From contig NZ_CP120737.1 of NCBI RefSeq assembly GCF_029581195.1, positions 930,001-994,000 of the forward strand: a stretch of DNA of 64,000 bases, read 5' to 3'. Positions 1-9,109 of the stretch are shown in pieces. The position numbers and the translations under genes were made by a program. The notes beneath the pieces were generated by a model that saw nothing but the letters and a program-made list of their open reading frames with translations, was not told where the DNA came from and did no database searches. The stretch is from Solwaraspora sp. WMMD791 (GTDB lineage Bacteria; Actinomycetota; Actinomycetes; Mycobacteriales; Micromonosporaceae). Numbering within the stretch: the stretch's first letter is position 1; each line of letters starts with the position of its first letter.

Positions 1-2009
1 TGGTCGGCGTCGACGTCGACAGCGTGCTCGCCACCGCCAAGCACTACGACAACGACGGTGCCCGCAAGAACCTGGTGCAGCGGCTGCTGTGGGATCAGCT
101 CGGGGTGCCGTGGACCGACACCTTCCACGCCGAGGCGGAGCTGGTCTGGCGGGGCAGCCGCCGACGGCTCGAACTCGTCTACGGCAACGTCCGCGACGAC
201 CGGGACCTGCGCGACGACGCCTTCCAACCGGCCGACCCCGCCGGCTGGCGGCTAATCATCGACTACCCGTTCGACAGCGGCACCCACACCCCGGCCGACG
301 ACCGGCAGCGGGTGCAGCAACTGCGGGAGCGGATCAACCCGCGTACGGTCTGCTGGATCCCGGCGTCGCTGACCCTGGAGCGCCTCAACGACCTCGGCAA
401 ACTCGCCATCCTGGAGAAGATCCTCGAAGGGCGCCGCTTCGACAGCCACGCCGAGCATCTCAACCCCGACGACCGGCGGCGCGCGCTGAGCACCCTGACC
501 AACCAGCGCAGCAGCCTGACCGGCAAGCTGCGCGACGTGCTGCGGGAGGCGTACGGGCTGGCCACCAAACAGCCCACCGACGTCCGCGTCGGATACGACG
601 ACCACCTGGAGCCGCTGATCCGGCCGTTCCACCCGACCCTGCCGGTCGGCACCAGCTTCGCCGACGCGCTGCGCACCATCGGCGACCAGATGTTCACCCA
701 CCAGTTCCCCGCCCACCCGGACCTCGACCCGGACCGCAAAGGCGAGCCGGTCCGCCCGGCCGACGTGCGGATCGTGCTCGACCGGGTGAGTCAGGCCATC
801 GGCAACCCGGAGGGCCGGGTCGAGGTCGAACGCGCCCACCGGCAGACCATGCGGCGGCTGGCCAACCCGCTCGGCCTCGGCCAGATGCACGAGGCCGCCT
901 TCGTGCTCGGCAACGAATGGGTGCAGCACTTCACCCAACGCGCCGCCGTCGAAGGCATCGACGGCGAACTGGCCGTACGGGACCTGCTGCGCTGGATCGA
1001 CCACCCGCAGCCCCGAGGGCTGGACCCGCTGGTGGCCCAGCTGATCGTCGCCGTCTTCGCCGAACAGACCGACCGGATGTTCTATCTGCACGGCGCGGCG
1101 GTGTCCCCGGCCCCGGAGCCGGGCCGGATCAGCACCGACTACACCCTGCGGTCCGAACCGCTGCCCAGCGAAGCCGACTGGACCGCCGCCCGCGACCGCG
1201 CGACGCGGCTGTTCGGGGTGCACAAACCGGGTCTGCGGCGCGGCCGCATCGTCGGACTGCTCGCCCGTGACCTGGTCACCGAGGCACAGCGGCGACGCGG
1301 CGACGCCGACGACCTGGTCGCCAAGCTGGAGCAGCACGCCCAGCACCTCCACCTGGACCCGGACGCATCGACCGGGCGGCTGGCCACCGCCCGTACCGCC
1401 GCCACCCTGCTCGCCACCCTCGCCGGCCGGGCCCCGGCGGTGGAGACCATCGAGCAGCTGGCCCGCGCCGACCTCGGCGGACCCGCTGGCGTCGACAAGG
1501 TCGCCCGCAGCGTCACCGCCGCCGCCGAGGTACGTAGCGCCCTGGTCGCCGCCCGCTGGGACAACCTTGGTCTGATCGCCGACCTGCCCGAGCGGTACGC
1601 CGCCGAAGCGGCCGCGATCCTCGGTAAGCTGCACGCCGCCGCCCAAGCCGACGAGCTGACCACCCCGCTGGTGCCGGTGCTGCGCCGGGCCGAACGCGAC
1701 GCCGTCGAGCTCATCGCCCGGGTGATGCGGGAAAGGACGCCGGCACCGCCCACGCCGCCGCAGTCCGGGTCGCAGGTCACGCCGGTGGCGGTGCCGCCGG
1801 CGACCCCGCCGCCGGCGGTTCCGTCGGTGCAGAACCCGGCGATCGAGCTGCGCCCGCCGCTGGCCGACCCGTCGTCGACGGTCGGCAGCACCGCCGGGCA
1901 GGCCACCGTCGCCGCCGCAGCGCTCGACGAGGCGGTGACCCAGCTGCGGGCGTTCGCCGCCGCCCACCCCGACGCACACGTCGAAGTCAGCTGGCGGGTC
2001 GTGCCGTGA
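1..2009 (+). CDS. pglY: BREX-2 protein PglY, C-terminal part (5' end outside window)
   Basis: The reading frame is open from base 3 to the stop at 2007-2009, so about 668 residues of a larger protein are present and the true start lies upstream. Identification rests on position: it directly precedes pglZ, brxD and brxHI in the BREX type 2 order. PglY (DUF6079 family) is a large P-loop ATPase of about 1,200 residues; the nucleotide-binding part would be in the missing half. The visible part is charged and helical and ends with a Pro/Val/Thr-rich linker (about residues 570-620 of the visible part) and a short terminal helix. It overlaps pglZ by 4 bases (GTGA), indicating translational coupling. 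Its biochemical role in BREX is not settled. The GTG at 24 is only an internal codon. Confidence 0.82.
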   Translation, partial: VGVDVDSVLATAKHYDNDGARKNLVQRLLWDQLGVPWTDTFHAEAELVWRGSRRRLELVYGNVRDDRDLRDDAFQPADPAGWRLIIDYPFDSGTHTPADDRQRVQQLRERINPRTVCWIPASLTLERLNDLGKLAILEKILEGRRFDSHAEHLNPDDRRRALSTLTNQRSSLTGKLRDVLREAYGLATKQPTDVRVGYDDHLEPLIRPFHPTLPVGTSFADALRTIGDQMFTHQFPAHPDLDPDRKGEPVRPADVRIVLDRVSQAIGNPEGRVEVERAHRQTMRRLANPLGLGQMHEAAFVLGNEWVQHFTQRAAVEGIDGELAVRDLLRWIDHPQPRGLDPLVAQLIVAVFAEQTDRMFYLHGAAVSPAPEPGRISTDYTLRSEPLPSEADWTAARDRATRLFGVHKPGLRRGRIVGLLARDLVTEAQRRRGDADDLVAKLEQHAQHLHLDPDASTGRLATARTAATLLATLAGRAPAVETIEQLARADLGGPAGVDKVARSVTAAAEVRSALVAARWDNLGLIADLPERYAAEAAAILGKLHAAAQADELTTPLVPVLRRAERDAVELIARVMRERTPAPPTPPQSGSQVTPVAVPPATPPPAVPSVQNPAIELRPPLADPSSTVGSTAGQATVAAAALDEAVTQLRAFAAAHPDAHVEVSWRVVP

Positions 2010-4804
2010 CCGTCGCCGCGCCAGCCAACCGGGTCAGTCCGGCCGTACTCGCCCAGGAGGTCGGCGACCAGCTGCGCCGCGCCGCCGCCGGGGAGCCGGA
2101 TCCGGTCGTCGTCGTCACCGCGGAACCGGACTGGCCGCACGAACCGCAGCTGGTCCTGGCCGGTGACCGGCGGGCCCGCGTCGTCGCCTGCCCGTCGCCG
2201 TTGGCGATCTGGCAGCACCTCGTCACCCGGCCGGACGGCGAGGTGCTGATCCTGCTCACCCCGCTGCGCACCACCGAACTCGGCGACGGGATCCGCAGCC
2301 GGATATTCCGCCAGCGGGCCATCACCATCGAACCGTGGGACGTGGTGCTGGCCGCGTTCGGCGCCCGCAACGTCGAACCCGCGCTGGCGGCCGAAAGCTG
2401 GGCCGGGTCCGCGCTGCTGGAGGCGATGCCTGCAGGCGGCTGGCCGAAGCTCGACGCCGCCAGCGTACTCAGCCGGGACGTCGCGCTCGGCCGGCTGGCC
2501 GCCGCCCGGTTCGGACTCGACCCGACCGGCGCGCGCGCCGCCGACCTCGACGTGCCGACCCTGCTGCGGTGGACCCGACGCCCCGGCGCGGTCGACGCGT
2601 TCAGCACCCTGCGGGCCGAGGAGCGGGCCGGACTCGGCCGCTGGCTCACCGGCCGCCTGCACCACCCCGCCCGCGCGGTCATCGCCCTCATCGACGCCGG
2701 CCACGGGCCGGACGCGCTGCCGCTCGGGCTGGTCTGCGACGCGGTGTGGAGCAGCGCCGACCAGGAGGCGGCCCGGGCCCAGGGGCGGATCGACCCGCTG
2801 CTCGGCGCGGTACGCGGCGACGACGACACCATCCGTCGGTACGCCGCAGCCTGCGTTGAGACCGTGACCGGGATGCTCGCCGACCGCGACGACCAGCTAC
2901 GGCGGGAGGCCCACGGAATCCTCGACCGGGCAGAGGAGCTACTGACCGGGCTGGCCGCCACCGGATGCGCCGGGCACAGTCCGATCCTGCGGACCGGGTT
3001 CGCCCACCGGCTCGACCGCGCCGCCGCCGCGCTGAGCGCCGCCGCGTCGGCGACCGGCGCGCCGTCAGCCACCGGCGCCGCGTCCGCGTCGCTGGACGCC
3101 GAGTTGGACCGTGCCGTCGCCGCCGTCGCCGACCACGTGCTCGCCGTCGACGAAGCGTCGAAGGTGACCCGGGTACGGATGGCCCGCCGACTGCTTCGCT
3201 GGCTTGCCAGCGACCCGGCCGCTGCCGACAGCGTCGCCGACGGCATCCACCAGCAGATCAGCGACCTGGGCTGGGTGGACCGCGCACTGGCACAGGTGTG
3301 GGCCGGTGACGATGTGCACGCCGGACTGCAGGCCGCGTACCGGGACATCCACCAGCAGGCGACGCGGCGCCGGCGGGCGATCGACGAGGCGTTCGCCGAC
3401 CGCCTCGCGGCCTGGACCACGGCCGGGCCCGGAAGCGACGGTGACCTGCTGACCATCGAGCAGGTGCGGCGTCGGGTGGTCGATCCGCTGATCGCCGCCC
3501 GCCGGCCCACCCTGTTCATCGTGCTGGACGGCATGAGCGCCGCCGTCGCCGTCGAACTCGCCGCCGAGCTGCGCCACCAGTGGGACGAGTACGACCCGGT
3601 CGCAGGCGGCGGTCCGGCCCGTCGGCGGGCGGCGGTCGCCGCCCTGCCCACCCTCACCGCGGTCAGCCGGACCTCGCTGTTCGCCGGTGAGCTACGCGAG
3701 GGCAACCAGGTTACCGAGCGGCAGATGTTCACCGCCGGCCGGTGGGGCGAGCGAGCCGTCATCTTCCACAAGGGCCCGTCGCGGGGCGGTGCCGGCGAGG
3801 CGTACGCCGACGACCTGCGCGACGCCCTGGCCGACCCGACCCGGCTCGTCGCCGTCGTGATCAACACCGTCGACGACACCCTCGCGTACGGTCGGGAAGG
3901 CGACGAACCCGGCTGGCAGCTCGGGCAGATCGGCTTCCTCCGCAGCCTGCTCGACCTGGCCCGGTCCGCCGGCCGCGCCGTGATCATCACCAGCGACCAC
4001 GGGCACGTACTCGACCAGGGGGCCACCGCCCGCGCGGCCACCGACGCCCGGTCCGCCCGGCACCGTCGAGGCGACACGCCCCCCGCCGACGGCGAGGTCG
4101 TGCTCGCCGGCCCCCGCGTCGTCGCACCCGGGCAGCGCATCGTCGCGCTGTGGGACCCGGCACTGCGCTACCGACCCACCCGGGCCGGCTACCACGGCGG
4201 CGCGTCACTGGCCGAGGTCACCGTGCCGCTGCTGGCGTTCCTTCCGCCGAACGCGGCCAACCCGCCGGCCGGCTGGGCGGCGCTCGGCCCGCAGCACCCC
4301 GACTGGTGGCAGCCGGCCCGCACCGCCGCACCCGCTGTGGCGGCGCCCACGCCGGCCGCGACACCCCGCCCGGGGAGCGGTCGGCAGCGTCGATCGCCGG
4401 CACCGGTCGAAGGGGAGCAGCCGCTGTTCGCCGTACCGACGCCGACCGCGGCGCCCCCGGCGGCGCCGGCACCGACCGGCGCGGACCTGGTGGACGCGCT
4501 GCTGGCCAGCAACCTGTACGTCGAGCAGCGCGACGCGATGCCCCGCCGACCCGCCGACGCCAAGGTCGCGGCGGCCCTGCGGGCCCTGGTTGAGGCCGGC
4601 GGCGTACTGCCGTTGGCGGTGCTCGCCCAGCGGGCCGGCGAAGCCCCGCTGCGGGCCACCGGGTTCGTCACCACCCTGCAGCGGGTGCTCAACGTCGACA
4701 GCTACCCGGTGCTGTCACTGACCGACCAGGACCGCACGGTGCGGCTCAACCAGCAACTGCTACGTGAGCAGTTCGGCCTACCCGGTGCGGGGGAGCGCAG
4801 ATGA
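2006..4804 (+). CDS. pglZ: BREX-2 phosphatase-domain protein PglZ
   Basis: A 932-residue protein with the PglZ (alkaline-phosphatase superfamily) domain in its second half. Visible landmarks are LFIVLDGMSAAV around residue 505, matching the metal-binding Asp motif, TLTAVSRTSLFAGE around residue 552, and TSDHGHVLDQ around residue 660, matching the metal-binding Asp/His segment. A Pro/Ala-rich linker (about residues 775-830) leads to a small C-terminal helical domain. PglZ is a core component of all BREX phage-defence systems; BREX distinguishes self DNA through PglX methylation and blocks phage replication. The start GTG at 2006 overlaps the pglY stop and the stop overlaps the brxD ATG, so the genes are co-translated. 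Length and context fit the type 2 form. Confidence 0.93.
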   Translation: MTVAAPANRVSPAVLAQEVGDQLRRAAAGEPDPVVVVTAEPDWPHEPQLVLAGDRRARVVACPSPLAIWQHLVTRPDGEVLILLTPLRTTELGDGIRSRIFRQRAITIEPWDVVLAAFGARNVEPALAAESWAGSALLEAMPAGGWPKLDAASVLSRDVALGRLAAARFGLDPTGARAADLDVPTLLRWTRRPGAVDAFSTLRAEERAGLGRWLTGRLHHPARAVIALIDAGHGPDALPLGLVCDAVWSSADQEAARAQGRIDPLLGAVRGDDDTIRRYAAACVETVTGMLADRDDQLRREAHGILDRAEELLTGLAATGCAGHSPILRTGFAHRLDRAAAALSAAASATGAPSATGAASASLDAELDRAVAAVADHVLAVDEASKVTRVRMARRLLRWLASDPAAADSVADGIHQQISDLGWVDRALAQVWAGDDVHAGLQAAYRDIHQQATRRRRAIDEAFADRLAAWTTAGPGSDGDLLTIEQVRRRVVDPLIAARRPTLFIVLDGMSAAVAVELAAELRHQWDEYDPVAGGGPARRRAAVAALPTLTAVSRTSLFAGELREGNQVTERQMFTAGRWGERAVIFHKGPSRGGAGEAYADDLRDALADPTRLVAVVINTVDDTLAYGREGDEPGWQLGQIGFLRSLLDLARSAGRAVIITSDHGHVLDQGATARAATDARSARHRRGDTPPADGEVVLAGPRVVAPGQRIVALWDPALRYRPTRAGYHGGASLAEVTVPLLAFLPPNAANPPAGWAALGPQHPDWWQPARTAAPAVAAPTPAATPRPGSGRQRRSPAPVEGEQPLFAVPTPTAAPPAAPAPTGADLVDALLASNLYVEQRDAMPRRPADAKVAAALRALVEAGGVLPLAVLAQRAGEAPLRATGFVTTLQRVLNVDSYPVLSLTDQDRTVRLNQQLLREQFGLPGAGERR

Positions 4805-6135
4805 CGTCATCCGCCGAACCCACCGCCAGCCCGGCCCGGCGCCGCGAGGTGATCGACGCGCTGCGGCGCGGCGCCGTACCCGCCACCGGGCTCGACCTGT
4901 TCGCCGTCGGCATGGACCGGATCACCGCCGCGATCGGCGACGACCTGACGACCGTCACCACCGGCGGGGCGGTGTTCAAGGCGATTCGGGGCGAGTACGG
5001 CTCCGGTAAGACCTTCACCACCCGGTGGATCGCCGAGCGCGCCAAGCGGGCCAACCTGGCCGTCGCCGAGGTGCAGATATCCGAGAACGAGACCCCGCTG
5101 CATCGGCTCGAAACCGTCTACCGCCGGCTTACCGAGCGGCTCGCCACCGCCGCCTTCCCGCCCAGCGCGCTCCGGGCGGTCGTCGACGGCTGGTTCTACG
5201 CCCTGGAAGAGGACGTCCTCGCTGGCGGCGACGTCAGCGCCGATGACCCGGCGGCCCTCGACACGGCCGTCGGTCTGCTCCTCGAACAGCGCCTCGCCGT
5301 GGTCAGCCGAACCGCGCCGGCGTTCGCGGCGGCGCTGCGCGGCTACCGTACGGCGACCCTCGCCGGTGAGACCGCGACCGCCGACGCGGTGCTCGCCTGG
5401 CTCGGCGGCCAGCCGCACGTGGCCGCCGCCGCCCGTCGGGCCGCCGGGGTACGCGGCGACCTCGACCACTTCGCCGCGTTGAGTTTTCTGCAGGGCCTGC
5501 TGGCGGTGCTGCGCGACAGCGGACACCCCGGCCTGCTGCTGGTGCTCGACGAGGTGGAGACCCTGCAACGGGTCCGCTCCGACGCCAGGGACAAGGCGCT
5601 CAACGCGCTGCGGCAACTCATCGACGAAGTGCACTCCGGGCGGTTTCCCGGGCTGTATCTGCTGATCACCGGCACACCGGCGTTCTACGACGGACCGCAG
5701 GGGGTGCAGCGGCTCGCTCCGCTGGCCCAGCGGCTGGCGGTCGACTTCACCGCCGACCCGAAGTTCGACAACCCTCGGGCGGTGCAGATCCGGCTGCCCG
5801 GCTTCACCCACGAGTCACTGGTCGAGCTGGGCACCCGGGTCCGTGACCTGTACGCCGTCGGTGCCACCGGCACGGGCGCGGACCGCATCGCCGGGCTCGT
5901 TGACGACGAGTTCGTCGCCCAGTTCGCCCGCGCCGTCGCCGGCGGACTGGGTGGCAGGGTCGGAGTGGCCCCCCGGTTGTTCCTCAAGAAGCTGGTCGAC
6001 GTGCTCGACCGGGTCGACCAGGTGCCCGACTTCCGGCCCCGGGAGCACTACCCGCTGACGCTCAACGACACCGAGCTGACCGATGTCGAACGCAACGCGG
6101 CCCGGGCCGACGACATCGCCCTCGACGACTGCTGA
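4801..6135 (+). CDS. brxD: BREX-2 ATP-binding protein BrxD
   Basis: A 444-residue P-loop ATPase. The Walker A motif is GEYGSGKTF near residue 62 and the Walker B motif is LLLVLDEVETLQ near residue 245; a sensor-like ITGTPAFYDG follows near residue 290. BrxD is a conserved component of BREX type 2 and is often paired with the helicase BrxHI. The ATG at 4801 overlaps the pglZ stop (ATGA) and the stop TGA shares one base with the brxHI ATG (TGATG at 6133-6137), so it lies in the middle of the coupled operon. The predicted protein is soluble, with no signal peptide. The family assignment is firm because of context; the mechanistic role in defence is not established. Confidence 0.92.
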   Translation: MTSSAEPTASPARRREVIDALRRGAVPATGLDLFAVGMDRITAAIGDDLTTVTTGGAVFKAIRGEYGSGKTFTTRWIAERAKRANLAVAEVQISENETPLHRLETVYRRLTERLATAAFPPSALRAVVDGWFYALEEDVLAGGDVSADDPAALDTAVGLLLEQRLAVVSRTAPAFAAALRGYRTATLAGETATADAVLAWLGGQPHVAAAARRAAGVRGDLDHFAALSFLQGLLAVLRDSGHPGLLLVLDEVETLQRVRSDARDKALNALRQLIDEVHSGRFPGLYLLITGTPAFYDGPQGVQRLAPLAQRLAVDFTADPKFDNPRAVQIRLPGFTHESLVELGTRVRDLYAVGATGTGADRIAGLVDDEFVAQFARAVAGGLGGRVGVAPRLFLKKLVDVLDRVDQVPDFRPREHYPLTLNDTELTDVERNAARADDIALDDC

Positions 6136-8282
6136 TGGCCGCCGCCGACCTACTGCATCCGGTACTGCTGCACCACATCGTCAACTCGTTGCAGTGGCCG
6201 GCGTTGCGCCCGTTGCAGTCCGGCGCGGTCACTCCGCTGCTCGCCGGCGACGACGCGCTGCTGCTGGCACCCACCGCCGCCGGTAAGACCGAAGCCGCGC
6301 TGTTTCCGCTGCTGTCCCAGATGGCCCAGGAGAACTGGTCCGGCCCCGGTCTGCTGTATCTCTGCCCGCTGAAGGCGCTGCTGAACAACCTGCTGCCACG
6401 GGTGGAGCAGTACACCGGCTGGCTCGGTCGGCGGGCCGCAGTGTGGCACGGCGACGTCACCGCCGGGCAGCGCCGCAGGATCCTGCGGGATCGTCCCGAC
6501 ATCCTGCTGACCACCCCTGAGTCGGTGGAGTCGATGCTGGTCAGCCGCAACGTCGACCACGACGAGTTCCTCCGGTCGGTCCGTGCGGTCGTCGTCGACG
6601 AGGTACACGCCTTCGCTGGTGACGACCGGGGCTGGCATCTGCTGGCGGTGTTGGAGCGGTTGACCCGGGTCGCCGGCCGGCCGGTGCAAAGGGTCGGCCT
6701 GTCCGCCACCGTGGGCAACCCTGACGAGCTGCTGAGCTGGCTGCAGGGATCCGGCCGGGGTGAACGTCCGGCCAGGGTCGTCGCTCCGGACCTGCCCGCT
6801 GCCGCGATCCCGCCATTGGTGACGGCTGGAGCTACTTCAGTGGGTCCGCCGCCCGGGAAGGTGGAGCTGGACTACGTCGGGTCGGCGGACAACGCGGCCC
6901 GGATCATCGCGGCGTTGCACAGCGGCGAGAAGCGGCTGGTGTTCTGCGACTCGCGGGCTCTGGTCGAAGAGCTCGGGCAGAAGCTGCGGCTGGCCGGCGT
7001 CACCACGTACCTGTCGCACGCCTCGCTCGCCCTGGACGACCGGCGACGGGCCGAGCAGGCTTTCGCCGAAGGGCGCGACTGCGTCATCGTCTCCACCAGC
7101 ACCCTCGAACTCGGCATCGACGTCGGTGACCTCGACCGGGTGATCCAGATCAACGCTCCCCGGACCGTCGCCGCGTTCCTGCAGCGCATCGGCCGCACCG
7201 GGCGGCGGGCGGGCAGCACCCGTAACTGCCTGTTCCTCGCACTGGACACACCGAGCCTGGTGCACGCCGCCGGACTGCTCCGGCTGTGGGGTCAGGGCTG
7301 GGTCGAGGACATCGTCGCGCCGCCGGAGCCCCGGCACATCGTCGCCCAGCAGATCCTGGCGCTCTGCCTGCAGCGGCACCGTGTCGGTGACCGGCAGTGG
7401 GCGCAGGAGTGGAACGGCCTTGCCCCATTCGACACCGGTGCAGAGGTGATCCTGAGGCATCTCGTCAGCGAGGGCTATCTCGACGACGACGACGGCATGC
7501 TGCACATCGGACCCGAGGCCGAGTTGCGGTTCGGCCGCCGCCACTTCATGGACATGATGGCGGTTTTCACCGCGCCGCCGCAGTTCACCGTCCTGCTGGG
7601 TCGTACCGAGATCGGCCGCACCGACCCGTACCTGTTGACCGAGCGGGTGATCGGGCCACGGCTGCTGCTGCTCGGCGGTCGTAGCTGGCGGGTCACCCAC
7701 ATCGACTGGCGTCGGCGTCGCTGCTTCGTGGAGCCGGCCGAACGCGGCGGCCGGGCACTCTGGTTGGCTGGTGGCACCCCGCAGGGGTTGTCGTACCGGC
7801 TGGTGCAGGCGATGCGGGAGGTGCTGCTCGGCGCGGTGCCGCCGGTCCAGCTGACCCGCCGGGCGACAGCACGGCTCGCTGAGGCTCGCGACGGTGCGGC
7901 CGGGCTGGTGCACCCCGGCGGTACGGTCGTCGCCATCGACGGACACGATGAGCTGCGCTGGTGGACCTGGGCCGGGTTCCGGGCCAACGCCACACTGGCG
8001 GCGACCATCGGCGATCTGGCGGATCCCACCCAACGACCCGACGACACGAGCATCCGGTTGCGCGACGGCGTCGACCGGTCCGGCTGGCTGGCGGCGACCA
8101 GCGACGCGGCGGATCGGGTCTGCCTGCCCGAGATCGACGAGAAGGCCCTGCACGGGTTGAAGTTCAGTGCCGCGCTGCCGCGTCGGCTCGCCGAAGCGAC
8201 CCTGGCGGCCCGGCTGGCCGACGTGCCATCCGCCCAGGCGGTGCTGGCCGAGCCGGTGCGTTTCGTCCACTGGCACCAGTAG
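6135..8282 (+). CDS. brxHI: BREX-2 superfamily 2 helicase BrxHI
   Basis: A 715-residue DEAD/DEAH-type helicase with a complete motif set: motif I APTAAGKTEAA (about residue 48), motif II VVVDEVHAF (DEVH, about 152), motif III GLSATVGNP (about 190), the helicase C domain with VSTSTLELGIDVGDLDRVIQ (about 318) and motif VI QRIGRTGRRAG (about 350). The Lhr-like C-terminal half carries no obvious extra nuclease. In type 2 BREX, brxHI closes the operon pglW-pglX-pglY-pglZ-brxD-brxHI, exactly as here; pglW and pglX should lie to the left of the window. The start shares one base with the brxD stop. The operon ends here, followed by a short spacer. Confidence 0.92.
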   Translation: MAAADLLHPVLLHHIVNSLQWPALRPLQSGAVTPLLAGDDALLLAPTAAGKTEAALFPLLSQMAQENWSGPGLLYLCPLKALLNNLLPRVEQYTGWLGRRAAVWHGDVTAGQRRRILRDRPDILLTTPESVESMLVSRNVDHDEFLRSVRAVVVDEVHAFAGDDRGWHLLAVLERLTRVAGRPVQRVGLSATVGNPDELLSWLQGSGRGERPARVVAPDLPAAAIPPLVTAGATSVGPPPGKVELDYVGSADNAARIIAALHSGEKRLVFCDSRALVEELGQKLRLAGVTTYLSHASLALDDRRRAEQAFAEGRDCVIVSTSTLELGIDVGDLDRVIQINAPRTVAAFLQRIGRTGRRAGSTRNCLFLALDTPSLVHAAGLLRLWGQGWVEDIVAPPEPRHIVAQQILALCLQRHRVGDRQWAQEWNGLAPFDTGAEVILRHLVSEGYLDDDDGMLHIGPEAELRFGRRHFMDMMAVFTAPPQFTVLLGRTEIGRTDPYLLTERVIGPRLLLLGGRSWRVTHIDWRRRRCFVEPAERGGRALWLAGGTPQGLSYRLVQAMREVLLGAVPPVQLTRRATARLAEARDGAAGLVHPGGTVVAIDGHDELRWWTWAGFRANATLAATIGDLADPTQRPDDTSIRLRDGVDRSGWLAATSDAADRVCLPEIDEKALHGLKFSAALPRRLAEATLAARLADVPSAQAVLAEPVRFVHWHQ

Positions 8283-8427
8283 CCACCCATGATCCACTGC
8301 GCCTCATCGACGTGACACGCCGGCGACGGTCAGCTGGGGCGCATCCGATCATGCGCGGCAGCCGCCGGTGGATGATCTTGTGATGCTGCCTCAGAGTTGT
8401 GAGCGTAGGCTCGGGCCAGTGTGGAAC

Positions 8428-8995
8428 ATGACGATTCGCACCAGGGTGCCGGTCTGGTTGGCCGCCGGTGGCGCGCTGCTGGTGCCGGCTGCGGCGCTGG
8501 TCCGGGTCGCCGCGTACCGGTCCCTGCGTGACACGGTACCGACGGCACCGACCAACGTGGAGCTGTTCGACCTGGCGGCGGTGCACCACCGGACCGCATG
8601 GTGGGCTGTTGTTGCTGACGGTTGTGGGCGTGGTCGCCGCGCTGGTGGGTGTATTCCTGCTGGCCGGGCCCCGCGAGGTGCTCGCTGATTCCAGGCCGCT
8701 GGGCTGGGTGATCGTCGGCGTGCTCTTGCTGGGCTACCTCGGCTGGCTCGCGATGCAGGCGTTCCTGCCGACCGGCGGACCGCACGAGTTCATCGTGGCG
8801 GATGACGTGCCGACGCGGCGGCGAGTCCTTGCTCTGGTCAACGGTGCTCAGACGTACCCCTACCCGGTGATCGGCCCCACCGGCGTGCTGGCAGCGGCGG
8901 CCTGGGCCGCCGTACGTGTGTGGGTCGTCGCGCGACTGTCAGGTTCGGAAACCAGATCCGACGCGGAGCGGGAAGACCGACCACGCTCTGCTTAG
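8428..8995 (+). pseudogene. Small membrane protein, apparently frameshifted
   Basis: An N-terminal half opens at ATG 8428 with a hydrophobic segment (VPVWLAAGGALLVPAAALV) and reads to about 8604. The continuation that looks protein-like lies one frame over: from about 8603 to the TAG at 8993-8995 it gives GGLLLLTVVGVVAALVGVFL and two or three more transmembrane segments. The first frame continues as Cys/Arg-rich junk after the point where the second frame turns hydrophobic. One base too many or two too few in the stretch 8590-8606 would explain this. It could be a decayed gene, a sequencing error in a G/T-rich stretch, or two separate small genes. No family is recognised. It follows the BREX operon, but nothing shows a functional link. 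Confidence 0.5.
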
Positions 8996-9013
8996 CAAAA
9001 CACAGTCAGCGTT

Positions 9014-9054
9014 GCCGCCCTCAAGGCGGTCGATGTAGGCCCCTTGAGAGGGCC
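9014..9054. terminator. Two small hairpins between convergent genes
   Basis: Between the 3' ends of the frameshifted membrane gene and the NRAMP gene, two short stem-loops are visible: CCGCC-ctcaa-GGCGG (9015-9029) and GGCCC-cttgaga-GGGCC (9038-9054). Stems are only 5 bp and there is no T-run, so terminator function is a guess from the convergent context. Confidence 0.3.
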
Positions 9055-9109
9055 GGATTCCTGCGACGGTCAGGCCGTCCCAGGCCGTCCCGCTGGTGGT
9101 CGGGCCGCG

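Noticed and set aside
252-1979. 575-residue open frame on the minus strand opposite pglY
   Set aside because: Low-complexity Gly/Arg/Gln-rich translation with no recognisable domain; mirrors GC-rich codons of pglY.
1987-4140. 717-residue minus-strand open frame opposite pglZ
   Set aside because: Ser/Arg/Ala-rich shadow of a clearly coding plus strand; no start signal, no domain.
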